Under the pieces are notes generated by a model. That model had not been told where the DNA came from. It saw only the letters and a list, made by a program, of their open reading frames with translations, and did no database searches. Source: Bacteroides nordii WAL 11050 = JCM 12987 (GTDB lineage: Bacteria > Bacteroidota > Bacteroidia > Bacteroidales > Bacteroidaceae). Taken from it: a stretch of DNA of 47,194 nucleotides. Where the stretch lies: the NCBI GenBank assembly GCA_000613465.1, contig BAJA01000040.1:1-47194 (forward strand), given 5' to 3'. Positions 37,379 to 45,380 of this stretch are shown piece after piece (the stretch's first letter is position 1; the number at the start of each line of letters is the position of its first letter). The position numbers and the translations under genes were made by a program.

Positions 37379-37481
37379 TAATGTAATAATGTGCCAATAT
37401 GCCAATGTGCCAATTACCATGCGGTATTATAGCGCAACCAATTGGCACATTGGCATATTAGCATATTGACACATTATTAAT
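37379..37481. repeat. octamer hairpin element G with core
   Basis: Left-arm 8-mers (ATGTGCCA, ATATGCCA, ATGTGCCA) pair with right-arm TGGCACAT, TGGCATAT and TAGCATAT. The centre is ACCATGCGGTATTATAGCG and CAACC, a variant of the shared core, at about 37416-37438. It fills the mreB-mreC gap, so it may work as a regulatory hairpin inside the operon mRNA. Confidence 0.8.
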
Positions 37482-37485
37482 AATT

Positions 37486-38330
37486 ATGCGGAATTTACTG
37501 AACTTCCTTCTTAAGTACAATTACTGGTTTCTCTTCATTTTGCTGGAGGTGATCTGTTTTGTTCTATTATTTCGCTTTAATAACTATCAGCAGAGTGTTT
37601 ACTTCACTTCTGCCAATGTTGTTACCGGCAAGGTTTATGAGGTTTCCGGAAGTGTCTCTTCTTATTTTCATTTGAAGTCAGTAAACGAAGATTTGCTTGA
37701 TCGTAATATGTTGCTTGAGCAGCAGATAGCCAATCTGGAGAATGCATTGAGAGAGCGCCAGGTAGATTCGGTTATTGTAAACAGTATCCGGAATCTTGAT
37801 AATAAGGACTATCAGATATTCAAAGCACATGTCATTCGGAATAGTTTGAATCAGGCAGATAACTACATTACATTGGATAAAGGTTCCTCTTCCGGTATTC
37901 GACCGAGATGGGAGTGGTGGATGGAAACGGGGTTGTAGGTATTGTATATAAGACATCTCCCAACTATTCACTTGTTATTTCTGTATTGAACAGTAAATCG
38001 AGTATAAGTTGTAAAATTGTAGGTAGTGAGTATTTCGGTTATCTGAAATGGGAGCATGGTGACTCACGTTACGCCTATTTGAAAGATCTGCCCCGTCATG
38101 CCGAATTTAATTTAGGAGATACGGTAGTGACCAGCGGGTATTCCACTGTTTTTCCGGCAGGTGTTATGGTAGGTACAGTAGACGATATGTCCGATTCCAA
38201 TGACGGACTTTCTTATTTACTAAAGATTAAACTGGCTACGGACTTCGGAAAACTGGGTGATGTGAGAGTGATTGCCCGGACCGGGCAAATGGAACAGCAG
38301 GAACTTGAAAATATGAGTACGAAGCAATGA
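37486..38330 (+). CDS. mreC: rod-shape-determining protein MreC (frameshifted)
   Basis: MreC is a periplasmic scaffold of the elongasome that links MreB to MreD, PBP2 and RodA. With one base restored it would be 281 aa. A membrane anchor (YNYWFLFILLEVICFVLLF, about residues 9-27) is followed by a coiled coil and the MreC beta domain (GVVDGNGVVGIVYKTSPNYS). Near 37903-37906 a base is missing at CCGAGATG: the first frame ends soon after, and the other continues MGVVDGNGVVGIV. The gene's central role in cell shape makes a sequence error more likely than a true loss. The mreD ATG overlaps its stop. Confidence 0.9.
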
Positions 38331-38824
38331 TGATACACTATATACACAGGATGGGATGGTTTGTAGGATTAGTCCTTCTTCAGGTACTGATTCTAAATAA
38401 TGTTCATATTGCAGGCTATGCCACTCCTTTCTTATATGTCTATTTCATCTTGAAATTTGCTTCCGGCACTTCCCGGAACGAATTGATGTTATGGGCTTTC
38501 TTCTTAGGACTAACCATAGATATATTTTCCAATACTCCGGGGATGAATGCGGCGGCAACTGTATTTCTGGCTTTTGTGCGTCCCACATTTCTGCGGTTGT
38601 TTACTCCGCGTGATACATTAGACAGCATCATACCTTCTATCCGGACGATGGGGATTGCTTCTTTTCTGAAGTTTACGGTGACAAGTGTTTTTGTGCATCA
38701 TCTGATCCTGCTCACTATCGAGTTCTTTTCATTTTCCAGCATACCGCTGTTGTTGCTAAGGGTAGTCGCATGTACCCTGCTGACTGTTACGTGTATTATG
38801 GCTGTTGAAGGGATAAGGAGATAG
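38327..38824 (+). CDS. mreD: rod-shape-determining protein MreD
   Basis: MreD is a small integral membrane protein of the elongasome, 165 aa. It is hydrophobic throughout, with about five membrane segments (WFVGLVLLQVLILNNVHIAG, TPFLYVYFILKF, MLWAFFLGLTIDIFS and others). The start overlaps the mreC stop by four bases (ATGA), and the mrdA ATG follows after two bases. Confidence 0.9.
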   Translation: MMIHYIHRMGWFVGLVLLQVLILNNVHIAGYATPFLYVYFILKFASGTSRNELMLWAFFLGLTIDIFSNTPGMNAAATVFLAFVRPTFLRLFTPRDTLDSIIPSIRTMGIASFLKFTVTSVFVHHLILLTIEFFSFSSIPLLLLRVVACTLLTVTCIMAVEGIRR

Positions 38825-38826
38825 GC

Positions 38827-40683
38827 ATGGCAAAAGATTATGTATTAGAGAAACGAAAATTTGTTATCGCAGGAACTGCTATTTGTATTGTGTTTATCTA
38901 TATAGTACGGCTTTTCTTTTTGCAGATATCCACCGATGATTATAAAAAGAATGCTGATAGTAATGCTTTTCTGAATAAGATACAGTATCCTTCGCGTGGG
39001 GCAATGTATGATCGTAACGGTAAATTGCTTGTTTTCAATCAGCCGGCATATGACATAACGATTGTTCCCAAAGAAATTGAAAATCTGGATACACTTGATC
39101 TATGCCGGACATTGAATATCACGCGGGAGCAGTTTCTGAAAATAATGTCCGACATGAAAGACCGCCGGAGAAATCCGGGCTATTCAAGATATACCAATCA
39201 AGTATTCATGTCCCAGTTATCTGCTGAAGAGTGTGGGGTATTCCAAGAAAAGCTGTTTAAGTTTCAGGGATTTTATATACAGCGGCGTACCATCCGGCAG
39301 TATACCTATAATTCTGCTGCTCATGCTTTGGGAGATATTGGCGAGGTATCAATGCGTGATATTGAAAATGATGATTATTACATCCGTGGAGATTATATCG
39401 GTAAGCAGGGAGTAGAAAAATCCTATGAGAAATACCTTCGTGGCGAGAAGGGGGTTGAAGTTTTGCTTCGCGATGCTCACGGACGTATTCAGGGGCATTA
39501 TATGGATGGTCAGTTCGATCGTCCTTCTATACCGGGTAAGAATCTCACTTTAGGACTGGATATTGATCTGCAGATGCTGGGCGAACGCTTGCTGAAGAAT
39601 AAAATCGGAAGTATTGTTGCCATTGAGCCCGAGACAGGAGAAATTCTATGTCTGGTTTCCTCCCCTGATTTTGATCCGCATCTGATGATCGGGCGGCAGC
39701 GGGGTAAGAATCACTTGATGTTACAGCGGGACAAGCGTAAGCCTCTGTTGAATCGTGCTTTGATGGGAGCTTATCCTCCGGGATCAACTTTTAAAGCTGC
39801 TCAGGCATTAACTTTCTTACAAGAAGGGATTATTCAGGAAAATACTCCGGCATTCCCATGCTATCATGGATTTATATATGGGAGCTTGAAAGTGGGATGT
39901 CATGCTCATGGCTCTCCATTACCACTGGTGCCGGCGTTGGCCACTTCCTGTAACTCTTATTTCTGTTGGGGATTGTTTCGTATGTTTGGCGACCGTAAGT
40001 ACGGTTCGCCGCAAAATGCTATAACTGTCTGGAAAGATCATATGGTATCTCAAGGCTTCGGCTATAAGTTGGGTGTGGATTTGCCCAGTGAAGGACGAGG
40101 GTTGATACCCAATGCTGCATTTTATGATAAACCTTACAAGGGGCGCTGGAACGGATTGACTGTGATCAGTATTGCTATCGGGCAGGGGGAGATTCTGGCC
40201 ACTCCTTTGCAAATCGCAAATTTGAGTGCGACGATTGCCAACCGCGGACATTTTATCACTCCACATATTGTGAAAGAGATTCAGGATAATCAGCTTGACA
40301 GTATTTACCGGACTCCCCGTGTGCCCACCATTGACCGCATACATTATGAAGAGGTAGTAAAGGGAATGCGTGCCGCTGTAACGGGAGGAACCTGTAGAGT
40401 AGCCGGTTATATGTTTCCCGAAGGTGAGATATGCGGTAAAACGGGTACGGCACAGAATCGTGGGCATGACCACTCTGCCTTTATGGGATTTGCTCCGATG
40501 AATAATCCCAAGATAGCCATTGCAGTCTATGTGGAGAATGGAGGGTTTGGTGCAACCTATGGTGTACCTATTGGTACTTTGATGATAGAACAATATTTGA
40601 ATGGAAAACTTTCTCCGGCCAGTGAAGCAAAGGCAGCAGAGTTTAGCGATAGAATTATAATGTATGGTGACGAGGAACGATAG
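38827..40683 (+). CDS. mrdA: penicillin-binding protein 2 (elongasome transpeptidase)
   Basis: This class B transpeptidase cross-links peptidoglycan during elongation, 618 aa. It has an N-terminal membrane anchor (FVIAGTAICIVFIYIVRLFF). The catalytic motifs are all present: Ser320 in STFK, Ser374-Cys-Asn (SCN), and Lys538-Thr-Gly (KTG). The N-terminal dimerisation domain reads YPSRGAMYDRNGKLLVFNQPAYDI. It overlaps rodA by 20 bases, which is consistent with PBP2-RodA being made in step. Beta-lactam binding is expected from the family. Confidence 0.96.
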   Translation: MAKDYVLEKRKFVIAGTAICIVFIYIVRLFFLQISTDDYKKNADSNAFLNKIQYPSRGAMYDRNGKLLVFNQPAYDITIVPKEIENLDTLDLCRTLNITREQFLKIMSDMKDRRRNPGYSRYTNQVFMSQLSAEECGVFQEKLFKFQGFYIQRRTIRQYTYNSAAHALGDIGEVSMRDIENDDYYIRGDYIGKQGVEKSYEKYLRGEKGVEVLLRDAHGRIQGHYMDGQFDRPSIPGKNLTLGLDIDLQMLGERLLKNKIGSIVAIEPETGEILCLVSSPDFDPHLMIGRQRGKNHLMLQRDKRKPLLNRALMGAYPPGSTFKAAQALTFLQEGIIQENTPAFPCYHGFIYGSLKVGCHAHGSPLPLVPALATSCNSYFCWGLFRMFGDRKYGSPQNAITVWKDHMVSQGFGYKLGVDLPSEGRGLIPNAAFYDKPYKGRWNGLTVISIAIGQGEILATPLQIANLSATIANRGHFITPHIVKEIQDNQLDSIYRTPRVPTIDRIHYEEVVKGMRAAVTGGTCRVAGYMFPEGEICGKTGTAQNRGHDHSAFMGFAPMNNPKIAIAVYVENGGFGATYGVPIGTLMIEQYLNGKLSPASEAKAAEFSDRIIMYGDEER

Positions 40684-42121
40684 TTTATGGAAAACGCTGG
40701 ATTGGGTAACAATTGCTATTTACCTGCTCCTTATTATTGCCGGATGGTTCAGTGTTTGCGGAGCCAGTTATGACTATGGCGACCGGGACTTCCTTGATTT
40801 TTCTACCCGTGCCGGTAAGCAGTTTATGTGGATTATCTGCTCATTTGGTCTGGGATTTATCTTACTGATGCTCGAAGACAGGATGTACGATATGTTTTCC
40901 TACATTATATATATAGGAATGATGCTTCTGCTCGTGGCTACCATATTTATAGGTAGTGATATTAAAGGTTCCAATTCATGGATCAAACTTGGGCCTGTAA
41001 ATCTTCAACCGGCAGAGTTTGCTAAGTTTGCCACTGCCCTGGTGTTAGCCAAATATATCAACTCCTATTCCTTTAATATCAGGAAAGGGAAGTGTTTTCT
41101 GGCACTGCTCGCCTTTATCATGCTTCCTATGATACTGATTATTCTGCAAAAGGAAACGGGATCTGCACTGGTATATCTGGCCTTTTTTCTGGTGCTTTAT
41201 CGTGAAGGTATGCCGGGAGTCGTACTCTTTTCCGGTGTGTGTGCTGTAGTCTATTTTGTTGTTGGTATACGTTTTGATCAGGTATTTATAGCCGATACGC
41301 CTACTCCCATCGGAGAATTTTCAGTTCTGTCTATGGTGTTGTTGTTTGCCGGTGGCATGGTGTGGGTTTATAGAAAGAAGTGGAAGCCGATGCGGAATAT
41401 CATTGCAGGTAGCTTGGTTGTGATGCTTCTTGCTTTCCTCATCTCGGAATATATTGTACCTTTTAATCTGGTATGGGTACAATGGGTACTTTGTGTTGCT
41501 GTGGTTGGGTATCTGATGTTTCTCTCTTTGAGTGAACGTCAGAAATCTTATATGCTCATCGGATTGTTTGCTATTGGATCTGTCGGTTTTCTCTATTCAA
41601 GCGATTATGTTTTCGATAATATCCTCGAGCCACATCAGCAGATTCGTATTAAAGTTGTACTGGGTATGGAAGAAGACCTGACCGGTGCCGGCTATAATGT
41701 AAATCAATCAAAAATTGCTATTGGTTCCGGTGGCCTTACAGGGAAAGGATTCCTGAATGGTACACAGACAAAGTTGAAGTATGTTCCCGAACAGGACACT
41801 GATTTTATCTTTTGTACGGTAGGTGAAGAGCAGGGCTTTGTTGGATCATCTATTGTGCTGCTGCTGTTTTTGGCACTGATATTACGGCTTATTGCAGTGT
41901 CTGAACGGCAACCTTCTGCTTTTGGGCGTGTATATGGGTATTCGGTAGTTAGTATATTCCTTTTCCATATCTTTATTAATATTGGTATGGTACTTGGATT
42001 GACACCTGTGATTGGCATTCCATTGCCTTTCTTTAGTTATGGAGGTTCTTCTCTGTGGGGATTTACAATTTTACTTTTTATTTTCCTGCGGATTGATGCA
42101 GGGCGCGGAAGGAGACTGTAA
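40664..42121 (+). CDS. rodA: rod-shape-determining glycosyltransferase RodA
   Basis: RodA is the SEDS glycosyltransferase that polymerises lipid II with PBP2, 485 aa. Membrane segments run throughout. Conserved SEDS motifs include the early GSNSWIKLGPVNLQPAEFAK, then LQKETGSALVYL, the EQDTDFIFCTVGEEQGFVG segment near residue 368 and the end GIPLPFFSYGGSS. A segment of roughly residues 185-310 has extra helices compared with E. coli RodA (about 370 aa). The ATG at 40664 lies inside mrdA. Hairpin element E directly follows the stop. Confidence 0.94.
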   Translation: MVTRNDSLWKTLDWVTIAIYLLLIIAGWFSVCGASYDYGDRDFLDFSTRAGKQFMWIICSFGLGFILLMLEDRMYDMFSYIIYIGMMLLLVATIFIGSDIKGSNSWIKLGPVNLQPAEFAKFATALVLAKYINSYSFNIRKGKCFLALLAFIMLPMILIILQKETGSALVYLAFFLVLYREGMPGVVLFSGVCAVVYFVVGIRFDQVFIADTPTPIGEFSVLSMVLLFAGGMVWVYRKKWKPMRNIIAGSLVVMLLAFLISEYIVPFNLVWVQWVLCVAVVGYLMFLSLSERQKSYMLIGLFAIGSVGFLYSSDYVFDNILEPHQQIRIKVVLGMEEDLTGAGYNVNQSKIAIGSGGLTGKGFLNGTQTKLKYVPEQDTDFIFCTVGEEQGFVGSSIVLLLFLALILRLIAVSERQPSAFGRVYGYSVVSIFLFHIFINIGMVLGLTPVIGIPLPFFSYGGSSLWGFTILLFIFLRIDAGRGRRL

Positions 42122-42122
42122 A

Positions 42123-42213
42123 GAAGGGAGAGGGGAGAATTGAGAAGGGAGAAGTACTATGCAGCGTGATAGCGCAGCCCACTTCTCCCTTCTCAATTCT
42201 CCCCTCTCCCTTC
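42123..42213. repeat. perfect heptamer hairpin element E
   Basis: A perfect 33-bp inverted repeat (42123-42155 with 42181-42213) made of GGGAGAG, GGGAGAA and TTGAGAA 7-mers encloses a 25-base loop with GCAGCGTGATAGCGCAGCC. It sits between convergent rodA and gldH, begins just after the rodA stop, and contains the gldH stop. It can terminate or block read-through in either direction. Confidence 0.9.
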
Positions 42214-42672
42214 AATTTTGACCCCTACGTCATTGATACCTTTCAGTAGTTCATCCTGCATTCCGTGTGTTATTTTAAAGGTATAATTTCCCGGGTGCCG
42301 GACAATGGCAGAGCCGATAGGCAAAGTTGATTGAAATAAACTTCCCCAGCCGGTACCATTCCACTTGCCTTCTTTGTCTGCGAGGATAAGCAGTAATGTA
42401 TCTGTTTTCCATACCGTACTGTTTTCAAGATTGTGACTAACAGTTAAGTAGATATTCCGGTAAGCGTAATTACTTTCATTACGTATTTCTGCAGATAGCT
42501 GGAGTAGGGCTAACGAATCTTTGATCGGGACATTGAAAAAGAGTGTATCACTCTTCTTCCATCCTTCTGTAGGTATGGATTGGTAAGAGTGATACACAGT
42601 GTTTTCGTTGCAAGCGGCTGTCAGACAGGTAGCTAACAGAATCCATATGCTATTCCTGAGTAGGTTTTTCAT
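42193..42672 (-). CDS. gldH: gliding-motility lipoprotein GldH-like
   Basis: GldH is a lipoprotein linked to gliding and the type IX secretion system in gliding Bacteroidetes. Bacteroides is non-gliding, so its role here is unclear. The product is 159 aa. It has a lipobox after LLATCLTAAC, then VYHSYQSIPTEGWKKSDTLFF, typical of the family. The C-terminus EGRGEN and stop are read from arm DNA of hairpin element E. ATG 42672 is chosen because the signal peptide starts there; the longer frame is a shadow of the psp1 gene. It overlaps the psp1 stop by 23 bases. Confidence 0.85.
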   Translation of the reverse strand: MKNLLRNSIWILLATCLTAACNENTVYHSYQSIPTEGWKKSDTLFFNVPIKDSLALLQLSAEIRNESNYAYRNIYLTVSHNLENSTVWKTDTLLLILADKEGKWNGTGWGSLFQSTLPIGSAIVRHPGNYTFKITHGMQDELLKGINDVGVKIEGRGEN

Positions 42673-44146
42673 TTCTCTCTTTAGCTGGCTTCTCGTTGTT
42701 TTGTGGTCTTTCTCCATTCTGCGGTTTTTCTCCGTTTTGTGGCCTTTCTCCACGTCTGTCATTATTATTACGTGGACGATTGTTGTTTTTCGAACGATCG
42801 TTACGTGGACGTTGTTGCTCACCATCATTATTGGATTGTGGCGTTTGTTGCTGTCCTTCTGCATTATTCTGTTGCGGACGATTAGGGCGTGGTCCGTTTT
42901 CCCGTTGTACCGGTCGTTCCGGGCGAGTGTTGGCTTCCTGTTGTGAACGTCCCGGACGATTGCCATTATCTTGTTGTGGACGTCCTGTTCTTCCTTCAGC
43001 TTCTTGCTGCGGACGATTCGCATTGTTCTTTTTCTTCTTTCTGTTACGGTTTCCACCTTCGGCTCCTTCTTTTCCTTCCTTTCGGCGACGATCACGGTCA
43101 AAGCGAGTCAAACTTTCCTGTTCTACCAGATCAACCGGTTTTTTAGGTTCTTGTTTGTGCTCTTCTTCCAGTAAACTTTCCGGTTTAGCACCTCTTTTGT
43201 TCATTCCGATGACTTCAAAAGCCCTTTTACCACTAATAGTTACCAAATTAGCGGGGAAGTTTTTATCGGTAGAGTAGGAGATCTGATTACTTAAAATATC
43301 CGCTTTGAAGAAATAGAACGTTCCGTCTTTTGTTTCTAATTCAATTTCTTTAGAAGGCAGACGCTTCTGTGCCTCTACATAGCAATCTACTTCGTAGTTC
43401 AGGCAACATTTCAGCTTGGCACATTGTCCGGCAAGTTTCTGTGGGTTAAGGGAAATGTCCTGATAGCGGGCTGCACTTGTAGATACGGATACGAAACTGG
43501 TCATCCAGGTAGCACAGCATAACTCACGTCCACAAGGACCGATACCACCGATACGTCCGGCTTCCTGACGTGCACCAATCTGCTTCATTTCGATACGGAC
43601 ACGAAATGCTTCTGCCAGTACTTTGATCAATTGGCGGAAGTCTACCCGTTCGTCCGCAATATAGTAGAAAATGGCTTTATTACCATCTCCCTGATATTCA
43701 ACGTCTCCTATTTTCATATCCAGATTCAGGCTGGACGCTATTTGGCGTGAGCGAATCATTGTTGCGTGCTCTTTAGCTTTTGCTTCATCAAACTTCTCCA
43801 TATCTACCGGTTTGGCTTTGCGGTAGATACGTTTAATTTCTACATCTGGCTTAATGTTTGCTTTTCGCATTTGCAACGGAACGAGGCGTCCCGTCAGTGT
43901 TACTACACCGATATCATGTCCGGGTGTTGCTTCAACAGCTACTACATCACCCTTTTCTAACTTAATTTTATTACTGTTTCGATAGTATCCTTTGCGGGTA
44001 TTCTTGAATTGAACCTCCACCATGTCACTCTCCTCAGCATTGCCTGGTATATCTGCCAGCCAATCGTAGGTGTTCAGTTTATTATCTTGTCGGGAGCAAC
44101 TTTTGCAGCAAAGGCTACCGCTCCCATTATGTAACTTAAAATCCAT
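42650..44146 (-). CDS. PSP1 domain-containing protein with low-complexity tail
   Basis: The PSP1 domain protein family (YaaT-like in Bacillus) takes part in cell regulation, but its mechanism is not well known. The product is 498 aa. The PSP1 domain covers about residues 60-250, with a Cys-rich segment (GPCGRELCCATWM, KLKCCLNYEVDCY). The last 130 residues are low complexity with Asn, Arg, Pro and Gln runs (RPQQ, ERPQN and NNNDRR repeats). It starts with CCKSC near the N-terminus. It lies 69 bases after holB. The tail may be an RNA- or membrane-binding part, which is inference. Confidence 0.85.
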   Translation of the reverse strand: MDFKLHNGSGSLCCKSCSRQDNKLNTYDWLADIPGNAEESDMVEVQFKNTRKGYYRNSNKIKLEKGDVVAVEATPGHDIGVVTLTGRLVPLQMRKANIKPDVEIKRIYRKAKPVDMEKFDEAKAKEHATMIRSRQIASSLNLDMKIGDVEYQGDGNKAIFYYIADERVDFRQLIKVLAEAFRVRIEMKQIGARQEAGRIGGIGPCGRELCCATWMTSFVSVSTSAARYQDISLNPQKLAGQCAKLKCCLNYEVDCYVEAQKRLPSKEIELETKDGTFYFFKADILSNQISYSTDKNFPANLVTISGKRAFEVIGMNKRGAKPESLLEEEHKQEPKKPVDLVEQESLTRFDRDRRRKEGKEGAEGGNRNRKKKKNNANRPQQEAEGRTGRPQQDNGNRPGRSQQEANTRPERPVQRENGPRPNRPQQNNAEGQQQTPQSNNDGEQQRPRNDRSKNNNRPRNNNDRRGERPQNGEKPQNGERPQNNEKPAKERNEKPTQE

Positions 44147-44215
44147 CTATATATTTATAATTTTACAATTTACTATTTACTGAATTAACTCTTCCTTTTC
44201 TCCTCTCTCTCTTTT

Positions 44216-45325
44216 TTAACTTTTCAACAGTACAATCATTTTTAACGAGAAGTCGAAGAACACCATTTTGGCATTCACATTCTGCTCGATATGTTGTTGC
44301 GCTTCACTCAACTCATTCATGATGCCTATCACATTTCTCTCATTGACGAATGGTGCAAAGCGGGTTGAAAAATTCTGTTCATCGGGCGTCATATAGACTA
44401 ACTCTTTTTGATGCAGGTTGTATATGAAGTTTTCTCTTATCATTCGCTGGCAGTAAGATAAGAAATTCTTCTGACGTTCGCGCCCCAGAGCAGCCACTTG
44501 TTCACTCCATAGTTTCATTTCCCGTATTTTCCGTTGGTAGGAGAGTCGCATCAGGTTGACAAAGAGCTCAAAGAATAACTGGCTCTCTTCATTCAGATGA
44601 ATTGTTTCGAGGGCTTTGATAAAATTCCCGTTTGCCAGATGGGCGATAGTTACACTGGTTGCCTGCTGTACACCATATTTCTGTTGAAGCACTTGCGCTA
44701 TGCTTGCTTCATCTATCTTGCGGATGTTAAAACGTTGTGTTCGGCTTAATATAGTTGGCAGAATAAGGTCTGGTGCCTCGGAAACCAAGAGGAAAACTGT
44801 TTTTTCGGGTGGCTCTTCTAAAAGTTTCAGTAGCTTGTTGGAGCAAGCTAATTGCATCTTCTCCGGCAGCCAGATTATTGTGATTTTAAATCCACCTTCG
44901 CTTGATTTCAAGCTGAGTTTCTTCATTATCTCATCACTTTCCTTGGTATAGATGACGGCTTGTGCATTTTCTGCATTAATCTCATTCAACCAATGATTGA
45001 GATTGAAATACGGATTATTTAATACCATCCGCCGCCATTCTACTATATAATCGTCACTTCGCCCGGATTTCACAACAGGAAATACAAAATGCACATCCGG
45101 GTGTACCAGTTTACTGAACTTCACGCATGACGGACAAACTCCACAAGCATCCGTTGCACCACGATTGGTACAGCTGATATAGCGTGCATATGCCAAAGCC
45201 AGAGGTAGTTTACCCACTCCTTCCGGCCCACAAATAAGTTGTGCATGTGGAATACGACCTTCATTCACTTCCTGAATGAGTCGCTGCTTTGTTTCTTCTT
45301 GTCCGATTACGTCTTTAAAAAACAC
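44216..45325 (-). CDS. holB: DNA polymerase III subunit delta prime
   Basis: This is a clamp-loader subunit, 369 aa. The N-terminal AAA-like domain has GPEGVGKLPLALAYA, in which the last Ser/Thr of Walker A is Leu, in line with delta-prime not binding ATP. A zinc motif follows, with Cys residues in ISCTNRGATDACGVCPSC. EEPPEKTVFLLVSEAPDLILPTILSRTQ is the SRC/SRTQ-type sensor region. It lies downstream of metF with a 51-base gap and upstream of psp1, likely as one operon. Confidence 0.9.
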   Translation of the reverse strand: MFFKDVIGQEETKQRLIQEVNEGRIPHAQLICGPEGVGKLPLALAYARYISCTNRGATDACGVCPSCVKFSKLVHPDVHFVFPVVKSGRSDDYIVEWRRMVLNNPYFNLNHWLNEINAENAQAVIYTKESDEIMKKLSLKSSEGGFKITIIWLPEKMQLACSNKLLKLLEEPPEKTVFLLVSEAPDLILPTILSRTQRFNIRKIDEASIAQVLQQKYGVQQATSVTIAHLANGNFIKALETIHLNEESQLFFELFVNLMRLSYQRKIREMKLWSEQVAALGRERQKNFLSYCQRMIRENFIYNLHQKELVYMTPDEQNFSTRFAPFVNERNVIGIMNELSEAQQHIEQNVNAKMVFFDFSLKMIVLLKS

Positions 45326-45356
45326 AATTCTATTTATTATTTAATCGTTCACAAAT

Positions 45357-45380
45357 TATGAATCACAATTCATGATTCAA
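45357..45380 (-). terminator. small hairpin between metF and holB
   Basis: TGAATCA and TGATTCA at 45359-45379 form a 7-bp stem around an eight-base loop, overlapping the metF stop. It lacks a T run. It may be a weak attenuator or an RNA end inside the operon. Confidence 0.3.

Noticed and set aside
16708..42213. Insertion sequences or classic MITEs
   Set aside because: No transposase gene, no constant terminal inverted repeats and no visible target-site duplications; the arms differ between copies.
42193..43101. 302-residue frame covering gldH
   Set aside because: The first 140 residues are a shadow of the psp1 low-complexity tail in another frame. The real gldH starts at 42672 with its lipoprotein signal.
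43766..43960. Short plus-strand frames opposite psp1 and holB
   Set aside because: These are antisense shadows, rich in Cys/Phe/Leu, with no promoter and no family signal.
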